A stretch of 64,000 nt of DNA from Cognaticolwellia sediminilitoris (GTDB lineage: Bacteria; Pseudomonadota; Gammaproteobacteria; Enterobacterales; Alteromonadaceae): the NCBI GenBank assembly GCA_002104535.1, contig NBOG01000002.1:380240-444239 (forward strand). Direction: 5' to 3'. Numbering within the stretch: the first letter of the stretch is position 1; every line of letters starts with the position of its first letter. This document shows positions 1-8,961 of the stretch, in pieces. The notes under the pieces were generated by a model. It saw nothing but the letters and a program-made list of their open reading frames with translations, was not told where the DNA came from and did no database searches. A program made the position numbers and the translations under genes.

Positions 1-737
1 TCAGTAAATTCTATCGGATGCGAGGTGGTATAACGAATACGGTCAATGCCATCAATAGTGGCAATTAAGCGTAATAATTCAGAGAAACGACAAATAGTGC
101 CGTCATGTGAGTCACCACGGTAGCCGTTTACGTTTTGGCCTAGTAAATTAACTTCACGAACACCTTGCTCGGCAAGTTGAGCAATTTCATATAAAACGTC
201 ATCAAGAGGACGACTGACTTCTTCACCGCGGGTATATGGTACAACACAGAAAGTACAGTATTTACTACAACCTTCCATGATCGAGACAAATGCTGTTGCA
301 CCGTCTGCTTTTGGCTCAGGTAAACGGTCGAATTTTTCAATTTCAGGAAAACTAACGTCTACAACAGGGCTTCTGTCGCCAGTGACTTGCTGGATCATCT
401 CTGGCAAACGGTGCAATGTTTGCGGACCAAAAACCATATCAACATAAGGAGCGCGTTGGCGAATAGCATCACCTTCTTGTGAAGCAACACAGCCACCAAC
501 ACCGATAACAAGTTCTGGCTTGTTAACTTTGAGGTTTTTCCAACGACCTAACTGATGAAAGACTTTTTCTTGAGCTTTTTCGCGAATAGAGCAGGTATTC
601 AGTAAGATAACATCAGCATCTTCTGCTTCCTCGGCTAATTCGAAGCCGTGGGTTGAGTCTAAAAGTTCTGCCATTTTCTGCGAGTCATACTCGTTCATTT
701 GACAGCCCCAAGTTTTGATGTATAGCTTTTTACTCAT
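1..737 (-). CDS. miaB: MiaB, tRNA-2-methylthio-N6-dimethylallyladenosine synthase (5' part)
   Basis: Radical-SAM methylthiotransferase that converts i6A37 to ms2i6A37 in tRNAs reading UNN codons. The reading frame begins at ATG 737 with [15 protein letters not shown], the typical UPF0004 start with its first cluster Cys, and continues through [19 protein letters not shown] and [11 protein letters not shown]. The radical-SAM triad CSKYCTFC follows (cluster site CxxxCxxC). The gene runs off the left edge of the window, so the C-terminal TRAM domain is missing only because of the cut. It sits near ubiF and a Leu/Gln/Met tRNA array, the same neighbourhood as in Escherichia coli. Identity is secure. 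Confidence 0.96.
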   Translation of the reverse strand, partial: MSKKLYIKTWGCQMNEYDSQKMAELLDSTHGFELAEEAEDADVILLNTCSIREKAQEKVFHQLGRWKNLKVNKPELVIGVGGCVASQEGDAIRQRAPYVDMVFGPQTLHRLPEMIQQVTGDRSPVVDVSFPEIEKFDRLPEPKADGATAFVSIMEGCSKYCTFCVVPYTRGEEVSRPLDDVLYEIAQLAEQGVREVNLLGQNVNGYRGDSHDGTICRFSELLRLIATIDGIDRIRYTTSHPIEFT

Positions 738-865
738 TTATTCGCGCCTAATCTTTCTATGAATTGATTCTAGTTTTTGCTAGAGAATTTAAGGAGGCGT
801 ATTTTACTCTTTCTTTGCCGATGATGCTAGTTTAGAAATATAGTCGAGTTAAATCATTTATAGAT

Positions 866-3760
866 TTAAGAGAACTTCTCTAAAGGAATAGACAAAATCA
901 TTTCACTACCACGCTCCTGATTGTCATAAGTGTGAAATGTCGCATTAAACTTTTTAGCCACTTGACGGATATAGTACATCGCCATGTCAAAATTAATTTT
1001 ACTGCTAAATTGAGCGAAGCTTTGTTCGTTGTCGGTGATCCGTAACCAAATTTTGTTATTAGCAATTTGGATATTGACCACGAAGATACCGCCATTACCA
1101 TTTTTGATAGCCGCTGAAATTGCTTCATAAATAATACGGTAGATAACGGTTTGCATGGCATGATCTATTCTATCGTCTTCAACATTGAGCTCTAGCTTCA
1201 TTAGTACGTGATATTGTTGATGAAAGTATTCAGCTAAATACGGTAAAGCGATGCTCAATGTACTCTCGGATAATTTATTGGGTACGATTTCAGGTTTTTT
1301 CGATGTTAAATCATTTAAACATTCATCAATGAGGGATTGAATAGTGCGAATGGCTTTGTCATCAGTTTTAGATTCGTTAATGCCAGAACCATCAATCATC
1401 GAAGCGTCATGTTGATCCTGACATTGCTCGTTAATTAATGATTGTACCTGGAGCAATTTACGTCGAATGTTCGATTTTGATTGGCTCTGATTTTCGATTT
1501 CATTATTCAATAATTGATGTACATGATGAATTGAACGTGAACGTAAATATAATAACCAACAGGCATATGCAGCGCTAAGAACAAAGAATATGATATAAAT
1601 TACCTGGCTGTTTGGGTGAGCATACCAAGGGTAAGCGACATTAATATCAGCATAGGCCTTATATTTACTCCACTCACCTAAGCTATTTGTGCCCATTATT
1701 TCAATATTGTATTCGCCAGAAGATAAACCAGTTAACGTCAGTTGACTGCCGTTAGTGTTATTCCAGTCTTTTCCATTTATTTGATATTTGAACTTTTTCT
1801 TTTGCCCTGTTCTAAAATCTAAACTTGCTAGTTCAAGGGTTACCACGTCATTTGGTGAGTCTATATTAATAGTTTTGTTTAATAGCTGAGTTTTACCAGA
1901 CACAGTAGTTTTACTAATAAGTATTTTTGCGTTTATGCTATTTTCAATGGTCAGCGGAACTTCTAAAATCCCACCATAGTGGCTTGCATAGACCTTGTCG
2001 TTGAGTAGAACCTGCTTTTTACTAAAACTATATTGCTCAGTATTTGGCACTAAGGTTAATTGATATGTATCAGGATTTAAGCGATATAACCCAGGACGAG
2101 CGGCAATCCATATTTCGTTATTAATATAAGTCATAAAAGCAAATACAATGTTTTTAGCTATGTGTGATAACAATTCACCTTGCATATTAAAAATGAATAA
2201 ACCATCACCATTGGTTGTTGCAAATACTTTGCCTTGGTATTCAAGTAAAGATATCACTTTAGCCTCGCCAAAACGTTCGATGGGGGTAATGATGTTTTTG
2301 TCAGTATCTATCATATCTATACCGACTGATGTTGCCGCCCAAAGCTTGTTATTGCTAAGCGGTAAAATATCGAGGACTTCAGCAGAGCTGAGTAGTTCAC
2401 CGTTAATATGATAATCAATTTGTTTACTGGTTAGGTCGAATTTGATTAAGCCGTTGGCGTTGGTTGCTAAGTATAATGCGCCGTCTTTATATCTCATTGA
2501 AAGTAATAGTAAGTTATTGTTAGCAAAAGGCACACGTTCTAGCGTTTTATTTATGCTGTCGAACTGCCATAAGCCGTCAAATGTTGCGACATAAATGTAG
2601 CTGTCGTCGGCGTAAACATCGGTAATAAATTTAGCTCTTGCGGTAAAATTCTGATTAATTTCTGCTGGAATTAGCTGACTCGTTTTAGATAGCGTACTCA
2701 AGCCAGCTCCATAACTGCCAAGAATTAATTGGTTTTTATGCATAGTTAATGCAATAGCATTAATGTCGACGTCAAATACCTTGGGAATGTTTTTTGCGAT
2801 TGAACGCATGACTTTTTCAATGCCACGATTGGATAAAATCCACAAAACCCCAGTACTATCATGATAAATAGTTTCAACTCTTGCTGTCTTAATCTTGGGA
2901 TAGTTATGAGATAACGCTGTTAAATCACTTAATTGATATTTGTGAATTTCGCCAAGATTATCGACAGCAATTATACTATGCATGTCATGTGAAGCGGTCA
3001 ATGCTGTTAGTGTTGAGTTCACCCTGATGCTGTTGCGTTTATTGTCATCAGACAAGGTGATTAATTGATTACCTTTGGCGATAACCAATGCCGATTCTGA
3101 TGCAGACATTGTTGATATGGGACCAACGGCAACTTGCTCAAGGGTGCTATCAACAACTTTAAAAACTCCGTCAGCGGTTGCAATATAAACATGCTCTTTT
3201 GTATGCTCTAAGAAGCTAATCTCAACGTCGTCGGCGATGACTTCGGTCACTTGTGTCAAGGGATTTATTCGGTACAGTTTATAATGCACATTGAGATAGT
3301 ACATGCCTTGATGGGCAGTAACCTGATAAACACTATTGTGGTGAATATCTACCGGTACTTCGGTTGCTTCGCCGGTAGTGGTGTCAAAAATCCATAACTT
3401 GTGGGTTTCTGTTGCGACCAGTAATTTATTATCTTCAATAACCTCTATGTCGTTTACCCAGTTAAATGGAAGTGGCCAATTTTTATTATTGTTACTGATA
3501 ATTATGTCATTTTCACTGTCGTGTCTGACCAAACCATTTCTTGTTGCTAACCAAATAAAGCCATGATTGTCTTGTGTGATGGCACCGCTATGTATATAAG
3601 GAACGTTTAAAGTAGCAGCTGAAGATAGGCATGAGAAGAAGCTTGAAAATAACAGAAAAAGTGGCGCAAACCTGCACCACTGATTTATTTGAGTAAACTT
3701 AATCGAAAAAAGTGAGCTAGGTGATGCTCGCAGGCGCTTCTTTTGGGGGGTGACGTTCAT
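866..3760 (-). CDS. Two-component-regulator-type beta-propeller sensor with degenerate kinase-like C-terminus
   Basis: About 964 residues from the chosen ATG at 3760; an upstream in-frame ATG at 3901 would lie deep inside the preceding gene. A hydrophobic signal segment (around residues 30-48, LFLLFSSFFSCLSSA) leads into a long periplasmic beta-propeller of the Reg_prop type (repeats such as TQDNHGFIWLATRNGLVR). A Y_Y_Y-type Ig-like domain follows (KFKYQINGKDWNN, LSSGEYNIEI), then one membrane helix (VIYIIFFVLSAAYACWLLYL) and a cytoplasmic part. That part has a coiled coil and a weak HATPase-like segment ending RITDNEQSF. No phospho-acceptor His motif or normal glycine-rich ATP lid is visible, so it is probably not an active kinase. 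The 5' end overlaps the upstream gene by 44 bases. Ligand unknown. Confidence 0.8.
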   Translation of the reverse strand: MNVTPQKKRLRASPSSLFSIKFTQINQWCRFAPLFLLFSSFFSCLSSAATLNVPYIHSGAITQDNHGFIWLATRNGLVRHDSENDIIISNNNKNWPLPFNWVNDIEVIEDNKLLVATETHKLWIFDTTTGEATEVPVDIHHNSVYQVTAHQGMYYLNVHYKLYRINPLTQVTEVIADDVEISFLEHTKEHVYIATADGVFKVVDSTLEQVAVGPISTMSASESALVIAKGNQLITLSDDNKRNSIRVNSTLTALTASHDMHSIIAVDNLGEIHKYQLSDLTALSHNYPKIKTARVETIYHDSTGVLWILSNRGIEKVMRSIAKNIPKVFDVDINAIALTMHKNQLILGSYGAGLSTLSKTSQLIPAEINQNFTARAKFITDVYADDSYIYVATFDGLWQFDSINKTLERVPFANNNLLLLSMRYKDGALYLATNANGLIKFDLTSKQIDYHINGELLSSAEVLDILPLSNNKLWAATSVGIDMIDTDKNIITPIERFGEAKVISLLEYQGKVFATTNGDGLFIFNMQGELLSHIAKNIVFAFMTYINNEIWIAARPGLYRLNPDTYQLTLVPNTEQYSFSKKQVLLNDKVYASHYGGILEVPLTIENSINAKILISKTTVSGKTQLLNKTINIDSPNDVVTLELASLDFRTGQKKKFKYQINGKDWNNTNGSQLTLTGLSSGEYNIEIMGTNSLGEWSKYKAYADINVAYPWYAHPNSQVIYIIFFVLSAAYACWLLYLRSRSIHHVHQLLNNEIENQSQSKSNIRRKLLQVQSLINEQCQDQHDASMIDGSGINESKTDDKAIRTIQSLIDECLNDLTSKKPEIVPNKLSESTLSIALPYLAEYFHQQYHVLMKLELNVEDDRIDHAMQTVIYRIIYEAISAAIKNGNGGIFVVNIQIANNKIWLRITDNEQSFAQFSSKINFDMAMYYIRQVAKKFNATFHTYDNQERGSEMILSIPLEKFS

Positions 3761-4166
3761 CACCGCAAACAGCAAACACGTTAGGCACCTCATCATCATG
3801 CTCAGGATGTTGAACCAAAAGGTAAGTCGGTTTTCTAGGAGAGCTTTCAGTTTGTTTATTTTGCCAGGCTGCACGCACTTTATCTGCATGTACTTTTCCA
3901 TATTTTACTTCAAATGCAGTGGCGATCATTTCGACACCAAAATCATCCATCACCATGATGGCATTGCTATGGTAGCCACTTGTGGTGTCAAAATCTATAT
4001 CAACTGTTAATATTTTGTTACTCGGTAATACCAAATCTGCTTTTAGCTTAGAAATAACAGCTCGGTCCTCGTGCGCGGTTAACTGACTTAAGTTAGGTTT
4101 TTCGGTAAAGTCATAAACTAGATTTATGTCATTAGTGATTCTTTTCTCTTTACTTAATGCGGTCAT
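3717..4166 (-). CDS. Hypothetical protein, 149 aa
   Basis: I do not recognise this family. It is a soluble, acidic protein without a signal peptide or membrane helix, with a beta-rich middle (ILTVDIDFDTTSGYHSNAIMV) and a C-terminal tail rich in Pro and charged residues (GDERHPPKEAP). Its 3' end overlaps the 5' end of the beta-propeller sensor gene by 44 bases on the same strand, so the two are probably co-transcribed and translationally coupled. It is divergent from the 2OG-Fe(II) oxygenase gene. The start at 4166 is the only ATG giving the full frame. Confidence 0.7.
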   Translation of the reverse strand: MTALSKEKRITNDINLVYDFTEKPNLSQLTAHEDRAVISKLKADLVLPSNKILTVDIDFDTTSGYHSNAIMVMDDFGVEMIATAFEVKYGKVHADKVRAAWQNKQTESSPRKPTYLLVQHPEHDDEVPNVFAVCGDERHPPKEAPASIT

Positions 4167-4275
4167 GGCTTATCTCTTTAGTTAACTTGTTGTTTTTTGA
4201 GCTTAATGGAGCTTTGATTATAGTGATCAAAAATGTTAATGATAGCTTTTGAGATATCTTTTAATGGAATGATGT

Positions 4276-4932
4276 TTGATGAAATGGCAGGAACAACTAG
4301 AAACCTTGGGCTATGTTCAAATTAAACATTTTTTTCCCAACAAAATGGCGGAAGAGTTACGGGATAAAGTTATTAGGTGTCATCATTTTAAAAAATGGAA
4401 TTTATTAACAACACCTTATCGACCTTTAATGAATATTAAAGATCGGATATCAAGCAATGTTATTGATAAATCGAGAAAGCTGCAGGCAGAAAAGGCCTTC
4501 AAACATGGCAAATTTTCCTTTTCATTTTATCGCTCAAGTAATAAACACGCCAAGCAACATGGCCAAGCTAACCTACATAAAATTGTTGGGCAGCGAGTTG
4601 TCGAATTATTGAGTGAAGCGTCGCTAATTGAGGGGGAGTTGCAAGATTCGTTTTTTGCTGAGTATAAAAAAGGACAGTTTATTAGCTATCACACCGATGG
4701 TAACGCGGGTACATATGCGTTTATATATCAACTTACAACAGGTTGGCAACATAGGTTCGGTGGTCAGTTAGAGTTATATCCCAAAAGTATCAAGTTCTTT
4801 AAAAAAACATTGCCGCCGTCTTTTAATACCATGACGCTGTTAAAGTTATCGCACCCAATGCCGCATAGTGTGAGGATGCTAAATAATCCCGCACATAAAC
4901 ATCGAATTACTATTTCAGGTTGGGTAGAATAA
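4276..4932 (+). CDS. 2-oxoglutarate/Fe(II)-dependent dioxygenase family protein
   Basis: 218 residues. The C-terminal half carries the double-stranded beta-helix signature of 2OG-Fe(II) oxygenases: the iron facial triad reads H139-x-D141 (ISYHTDGN) and H197 (MPHSV), with a basic residue at R210 (HKHRITISGW) placed to bind 2-oxoglutarate. FGGQLELYP is the usual strand between them. This layout matches prolyl-4-hydroxylase-like or SM-20-type proteins, so a protein or small-molecule hydroxylase is likely; the substrate cannot be inferred. The next gene (ubiF) begins 31 bases downstream, suggesting co-transcription. The first codon at 4276 is immediately followed by a second possible start. Confidence 0.82.
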   Translation: MMKWQEQLETLGYVQIKHFFPNKMAEELRDKVIRCHHFKKWNLLTTPYRPLMNIKDRISSNVIDKSRKLQAEKAFKHGKFSFSFYRSSNKHAKQHGQANLHKIVGQRVVELLSEASLIEGELQDSFFAEYKKGQFISYHTDGNAGTYAFIYQLTTGWQHRFGGQLELYPKSIKFFKKTLPPSFNTMTLLKLSHPMPHSVRMLNNPAHKHRITISGWVE

Positions 4933-4963
4933 CCTCATATTACTAAAGTTGTAAAAAACCATT

Positions 4964-6130
4964 ATGAATCAATTTGATTGTGTTGTTGTTGGCGGAGGCA
5001 TGGTAGGCGCGGCAAGTGCGCTTTCACTCGCTGAACTCGGCTTAAAGGTCGCTATTATTGAGAAAACGGCCCCAGCCCCATTTTCTCCTGAGCAAGCTTT
5101 TGACTTAAGAGTATCAGCTATTTCATTAGCTTCTGAGCAATTATTAGCGCAATTAGGGGCTTGGTCGCAATTAACACAATGGCGAATGTGTCCGTATAAG
5201 CGTTTAGGGGTGTGGGAAACTGAACAAAGTTATACTGAGTTTAATGCGGATGATATTAAGCAAACTCATTTGGGGCATATTGTTGAAAACAGATTAATAC
5301 AACTTTCGTTATGGCAACAAGTGCAGCAGCACAGCAACATTACTTTATTTTGTCCTGAAACTTTAACTAAGCTTGAACAAACTTCGACAGATGTTGAATT
5401 AACTTTATCATCGCAAATAATTCACGCGAAAATTGTGATTGGCGCTGATGGTGCTAATTCAGTGGTGCGTAAATTAGTTAATATTGGCACTACAGGATGG
5501 GATTACGCGCAGTCAGCGATGTTGATAAACGTACGTACCCAATTGCCTCAGCAAGATATAACTTGGCAGCAGTTTTTTCAAACCGGGCCACTTGCCATGC
5601 TACCGATGCCAGATAATAGTGCGTCATTAGTTTGGTATCATGAAAAAGATCAAATAAAGCGTCTATCTGCCATGTCGAATGAAGCATTAGGGCAAGAAAT
5701 AATGCAAAGCTTCCCCGCGCGTTTAGGCAGTGTTGAAGTTGTTGATAAAGCACCTTTCCCATTAACCAGACGCCATGCTAATCAATATCATAAAGACCGC
5801 GTAGTGTTAATTGGTGATGCAGCACATACTATAAACCCAATGGCAGGACAGGGCGTTAATTTAGGCTTTAAAGATGTTAAGGCGCTACAACAGGTTATTG
5901 CAAAGGCGATGGGCAATGGAGAGTCTTGGCATCACCCTGAGGTATTATCGCGTTATCAACAGAACAGAAGAACTGATAATTTATTGATGATGACGACTAT
6001 GGACGCTTTGTATTTGTCATTTGGCCATCCCTCACCCTTAGTTAAACTTGCCCGTAATGCAGGGTTGATGCTGGTGAACAAATTACCAAGCGTTAAAAAT
6101 AAAGCATTAGCATATGCCTGCGGTATTTAA
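4964..6130 (+). CDS. ubiF: UbiF-type FAD-dependent ubiquinone biosynthesis hydroxylase
   Basis: 388-residue class A flavoprotein monooxygenase of the UbiH/UbiF/VisC/COQ6 family. Visible are the N-terminal dinucleotide fold (VVVGGGMVGAASAL), the middle DG motif (VIGADGANSVVRKL) and the second FAD motif RVVLIGDAAHTINPMAGQG. The family hydroxylates the ring of ubiquinone precursors. I call the UbiF branch (C6 of demethoxyubiquinol) from context: in E. coli ubiF lies beside the same Met-Leu-Gln tRNA array and miaB, and the length matches (391 aa there). A UbiH/UbiI assignment cannot be excluded by motifs alone. Confidence 0.88.
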   Translation: MNQFDCVVVGGGMVGAASALSLAELGLKVAIIEKTAPAPFSPEQAFDLRVSAISLASEQLLAQLGAWSQLTQWRMCPYKRLGVWETEQSYTEFNADDIKQTHLGHIVENRLIQLSLWQQVQQHSNITLFCPETLTKLEQTSTDVELTLSSQIIHAKIVIGADGANSVVRKLVNIGTTGWDYAQSAMLINVRTQLPQQDITWQQFFQTGPLAMLPMPDNSASLVWYHEKDQIKRLSAMSNEALGQEIMQSFPARLGSVEVVDKAPFPLTRRHANQYHKDRVVLIGDAAHTINPMAGQGVNLGFKDVKALQQVIAKAMGNGESWHHPEVLSRYQQNRRTDNLLMMTTMDALYLSFGHPSPLVKLARNAGLMLVNKLPSVKNKALAYACGI

Positions 6131-6163
6131 ATCCTTTCTCGGTGGTAAATAAAAATAGCTATA

Positions 6164-6238
6164 AGCTGTCAGTTTTAAGCTTTCAGTTAACCTCAAAACC
6201 ATGCTTGTTGTGCTTGTTTTAACTGATAGCTGACAGCT
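6164..6238. repeat. Imperfect interrupted inverted repeat
   Basis: Arm pairs AGCTGTCAG (6164-6172) with CTGACAGCT (6230-6238) and TCAGTTAA (6183-6190) with TTAACTGA (6219-6226), in nested order, so a transcript could fold into a long hairpin with an internal bulge. The repeated use of GTCAG/TTTAAG words resembles a dispersed intergenic repeat rather than a terminator, because no T-run follows. Confidence 0.65.
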
Positions 6239-6278
6239 GAGAACTTAAAACTTTTTTGCCCTTTAAACACAAGAAAAA

Positions 6279-6308
6279 TTTAACCACAGAGGACACCGAG
6301 GAAGGCAA
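6279..6308 (+). repeat. Dispersed intergenic repeat of the ACCACAGAGGACAC type
   Basis: The words TTTAACCACAGAGGACACC and GAGGAAGGC match a short sequence that recurs in intergenic regions of many proteobacteria. Only one copy is visible in this window, so the repeat nature rests on prior knowledge. Confidence 0.45.
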
Positions 6309-6426
6309 AAGCAATACAATAGATTAATTATTTTAAGGGGGGATTAAACAACAGGTAGATAAGCTAATGGAGTTAAATCAAAGGAAAATAATAAAGGGGA
6401 TAGAGATTAAAAGTAGATAAATGAAA

Positions 6427-6511
<85 letters not shown>

Positions 6512-6569
6512 ATTTTCAGGTAGTATCTCAATAATAGAGACGATATAACAACTAAAATAAAAAGAAAAG

Positions 6570-6644
6570 TGGCTGGGGTATGAGGATTTGAACCTCAGAA
6601 TGACGGGATCAAAACCCGCTGCCTTACCGCTTGGCTATACCCCA
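6570..6644 (-). tRNA. tRNA-Gln(TTG), copy 2
   Basis: 75 nt with encoded CCA. The 5' end is TGGGGTATAGCC, the D-loop carries AAGCGGTAAGG, and the anticodon loop TTTTGAT between GCGGG and CCCGT gives anticodon TTG. Same sequence as the copy at 6714-6788. Confidence 0.96.
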
Positions 6645-6713
6645 ACTGGATACTTTTAGATTTTAGTTTATAACATTGATGGACTTTCGAATAATACAGA
6701 GAATAAAAGAAAG

Positions 6714-6788
6714 TGGCTGGGGTATGAGGATTTGAACCTCAGAATGACGGGATCAAAACCCGCTGCCTTACCGCTTGGCTATACCCCA
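6714..6788 (-). tRNA. tRNA-Gln(TTG), copy 1
   Basis: 75 nt with encoded CCA and anticodon TTG, the same as the copy 69 bases downstream in the transcript. Tandem glutamine tRNA genes are also found in the equivalent E. coli array. Confidence 0.96.
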
Positions 6789-6807
6789 ACAATGTTACTT
6801 ACTTTCC

Positions 6808-6832
6808 AACAATTATCATGATGATAATTGTT
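6808..6832. repeat. Perfect 12-bp-arm palindrome inside the tRNA operon
   Basis: Arms AACAATTATCAT and ATGATAATTGTT flank a single G at 6820, in the spacer between tRNA-Leu copy 1 and tRNA-Gln copy 1. In RNA it would be a short hairpin with nearly no loop, possibly a processing signal for the tRNA precursor; as DNA it resembles an operator. There is no T-run, so it is not an intrinsic terminator. Confidence 0.7.
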
Positions 6833-6839
6833 AGTAGAA

Positions 6840-6924
<85 letters not shown>

Positions 6925-6953
6925 ATTTCTTCTATTACTACTAAGAGTAAAAA

Positions 6954-7030
6954 TGGTGGCTACACCGGGATTTGAACCTGGGACCCCATCATTATGAGTG
7001 ATGTGCTCTAACCAGCTGAGCTATGTAGCC
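6954..7030 (-). tRNA. Elongator tRNA-Met(CAT)
   Basis: 77 nt with encoded CCA. The sequence begins GGCTACATAGCTCAG, the anticodon loop CTCATAA gives CAT, and the stem-loop context CATCACTCATAATGATG matches E. coli elongator methionine tRNA (metT) closely. The normally paired first base pair (G-C) argues against an initiator, and the E. coli resemblance argues against the lysidine-modified Ile tRNA. First gene of the operon. Confidence 0.94.
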
Positions 7031-7061
7031 TTTCCATCTTGCCTCTCAGCAAGTGGCGCGT

Positions 7062-7090
7062 ATTATGCAAATCTGATTGGGCTACGTCAA
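7062..7090 (-). promoter_or_regulatory. Sigma-70 promoter of the tRNA operon
   Basis: On the minus strand: -35 TTGACG (7090-7085), a 17-bp spacer and -10 CATAAT (7067-7062). Immediately after the -10 comes a GC-rich discriminator (ACGCGCC), as expected for stable-RNA promoters under stringent control. The start would fall about 20-25 bases before tRNA-Met. Confidence 0.88.
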
Positions 7091-7180
7091 CCGTTTTTAT
7101 CAAAAAAATAAGACTTTTTGACTGTTTGGCTAATCGCTGTGCAATTTGTCGGATATCTGCGCAAAAACAGAGCTAAAAGA

Positions 7181-7206
7181 AAGGCTCATTTAATGAAATG
7201 AGCCTT
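7181..7206 (-). terminator. Intrinsic terminator after the small secreted protein gene
   Basis: Stem AAGGCTCATTT / AAATGAGCCTT with a 4-nt loop, followed on the minus strand by CTTTCTTTT. It lies 20 bases past the stop of the 7226-7579 gene and insulates it from the tRNA promoter. Confidence 0.8.
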
Positions 7207-7225
7207 AGCATGAGTAAATTGAATT

Positions 7226-7579
7226 TTACTTGATGCGTTCATTGGCAACTTTTGCCAAGTGAGCTGAGCTTTTAGTTACGGCATCTAAGTTTGCTTTAAC
7301 AGTTTTAACCGGTAATTTACCAATCAGGTATTCGCCAACATCAAGCGCGTTCGATGTTGCAGCAAACTCAAGTATGTTTTGATCATTACAACCTATGGTA
7401 TCAAAGATAGCTCTGACCTTAACTTTGTTAGTTTTTAAAATTTTTCGTAGGCGTTTTTTATCATTGATTGAGATATATTCACATATGCGTAAAGACATAC
7501 TGTCTTCAAAAGCTAAGCTTTGTGGTGCATAAGAAACGGCAGTAGCAACGAATAAAGAAGCAAAAAGTACTGTTTTCAT
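7226..7579 (-). CDS. Small secreted protein resembling DUF3718
   Basis: 117 residues. An N-terminal signal peptide (MKTVLFASLFVATAVSYA, likely cleavage near SLAFED) precedes a compact helical domain with two Cys (ICEY and GCNDQN) that could form a disulfide. The pattern CEYIxxxDKxRLRKxLK...IxCN resembles DUF3718, small exported proteins of unknown function common in Shewanella and Colwellia. The family call is from memory of that pattern. Single gene flanked by its own terminator. Confidence 0.75.
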   Translation of the reverse strand: MKTVLFASLFVATAVSYAPQSLAFEDSMSLRICEYISINDKKRLRKILKTNKVKVRAIFDTIGCNDQNILEFAATSNALDVGEYLIGKLPVKTVKANLDAVTKSSAHLAKVANERIK

Positions 7580-7746
7580 ATAATTCCTATCGAATTGTTG
7601 GGTGTTGTTCTAGAAAGTTTAACTTGAATTTTAAACTTTGCCAGTTTTAGGTATTTGTCAGTAGGGTAAATAAGCTGGCGCGTATTTTAATGTATTTTAT
7701 TGAAATAACTAGTTTTTAATAACACTAAAATAGGTTTTATAAAGAA

Positions 7747-7776
7747 AAAGCCAGTCAGTGTTGCACTGGCTGGCTT
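7747..7776 (-). terminator. Intrinsic terminator after ychF
   Basis: Long stem AAAGCCAG-CAGTG / CACTG-CTGGCTTT around TTG, followed on the minus strand by TTTTTCTTTAT. Located about 60 bases past the ychF stop. Confidence 0.85.
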
Positions 7777-7837
7777 TAAGAAGAAGTTATATCTAACTAG
7801 CTGATTGTAATTGTTCAGCCATTTGACAACACTTTAT

Positions 7838-8929
7838 TTAAACATTAAATCTAAAGTGAACCACGTCACCATCTTTCACGCGATATTCTTTACCTTCTAA
7901 GCGCCATTTACCGGCTTCTTTCGCGCCTGATTCACCGTTAAATTCGATAAAATCATCATAAGCAATAACTTCGGCACGTATAAAGCCTTTCTCAAAGTCG
8001 GTATGAATAACACCAGCGGCTTGTGGCGCAGTTGCATTTTGCTTAACTGTCCAAGCGCGGACTTCTTTAACACCAGCAGTAAAGTATGTTTGCAAGTGTA
8101 GTAAAGAATAACCAGCATTAATGACACGATTTAACCCAGGTTCTTCTAAACCGAGATCTGCCATAAATTCAACACGATCTTCGTCTTCCATTTCAGATAA
8201 TTCACTTTCAATTTCAGCACAAACCGCAACAACTATAGCATCTTCAGCGTCAGCTATTTTTTGAACTTCATCAAGGTAAGGGTTATTTTCGAAGCCATCA
8301 TCATTAACATTAGCAATGTACATGGTTGGTTTAATGGTTAAAAAGTTTAAGTAATCAACGGCTGCTTTTTCTTCCTTAGTTAACTCTAAAGAACGCACCA
8401 TATGACCATCTTCAACATGCTTTAATATTTTTTCTAAAACCGGCATTTCAAATTTAGCGTCTTTATCGCCGCCTTTAGCTTTTTTAGCTAATCTAAAAAT
8501 AGCACGTTCGGCAGTGTCCATGTCAGATAACGCTAATTCGGTATTGATCACTTCAATGTCATCAACCGGACTAACTTTATTAGAGACATGAATAATGTTG
8601 TCATTCTCAAAACAACGCACTACATGACCAATGGCATCGGTTTCACGAATATTAGCAAGGAATTTATTACCTAAACCTTCACCTTTAGATGCACCAGCAA
8701 CTAGGCCTGCGATATCAACAAATTCCATTGTTGTTGCTAAAACGCGTTCAGGATTTACAATCTTCGCTAAGGCATCTAAGCGTGGATCGGGAACAGGTAC
8801 AACACCAGTATTAGGCTCAATTGTACAAAAAGGAAAGTTAGCAGCTTCAATACCCGCTTTAGTTAACGCATTGAAAAGTGTTGATTTACCGACGTTGGGC
8901 AAGCCAACAATACCACATTTAAATCCCAT
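7838..8929 (-). CDS. ychF: YchF/OLA1-family redox-regulated ATPase
   Basis: 363 residues, the normal family length. The N-terminus has the Obg-type G1 motif [15 protein letters not shown], followed by the FCTIEPN switch region and [17 protein letters not shown] (G3). The nucleotide-specificity position reads NVND instead of NKxD, the feature that makes YchF prefer ATP. The C-terminal TGS domain ends [12 protein letters not shown]. It associates with ribosomes and the oxidative-stress response in other bacteria. It lies 32 bases downstream of pth, the conserved pth-ychF pair. Confidence 0.97.
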   Translation of the reverse strand: MGFKCGIVGLPNVGKSTLFNALTKAGIEAANFPFCTIEPNTGVVPVPDPRLDALAKIVNPERVLATTMEFVDIAGLVAGASKGEGLGNKFLANIRETDAIGHVVRCFENDNIIHVSNKVSPVDDIEVINTELALSDMDTAERAIFRLAKKAKGGDKDAKFEMPVLEKILKHVEDGHMVRSLELTKEEKAAVDYLNFLTIKPTMYIANVNDDGFENNPYLDEVQKIADAEDAIVVAVCAEIESELSEMEDEDRVEFMADLGLEEPGLNRVINAGYSLLHLQTYFTAGVKEVRAWTVKQNATAPQAAGVIHTDFEKGFIRAEVIAYDDFIEFNGESGAKEAGKWRLEGKEYRVKDGDVVHFRFNV

Positions 8930-8961
8930 GATGTTTACCTATAATGTTGTCGCAATATTCG

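Larger units (their letters stand above)
6131..6426. other. Gene-free stretch between ubiF and the tRNA array
   Basis: About 300 bases with no credible coding frame. The left half holds an imperfect inverted repeat (6164-6238) and, next to it, a short segment of the widely dispersed ACCACAGAGGACAC type (6279-6308). The rest is A/G-rich with no recognisable terminator for either side. Confidence 0.6.

Noticed and set aside
7085-7090. TTGACG box also considered as part of a promoter for the 7226-7579 gene
   Set aside because: That gene lies upstream on the same strand, so the box can only serve the tRNA operon.
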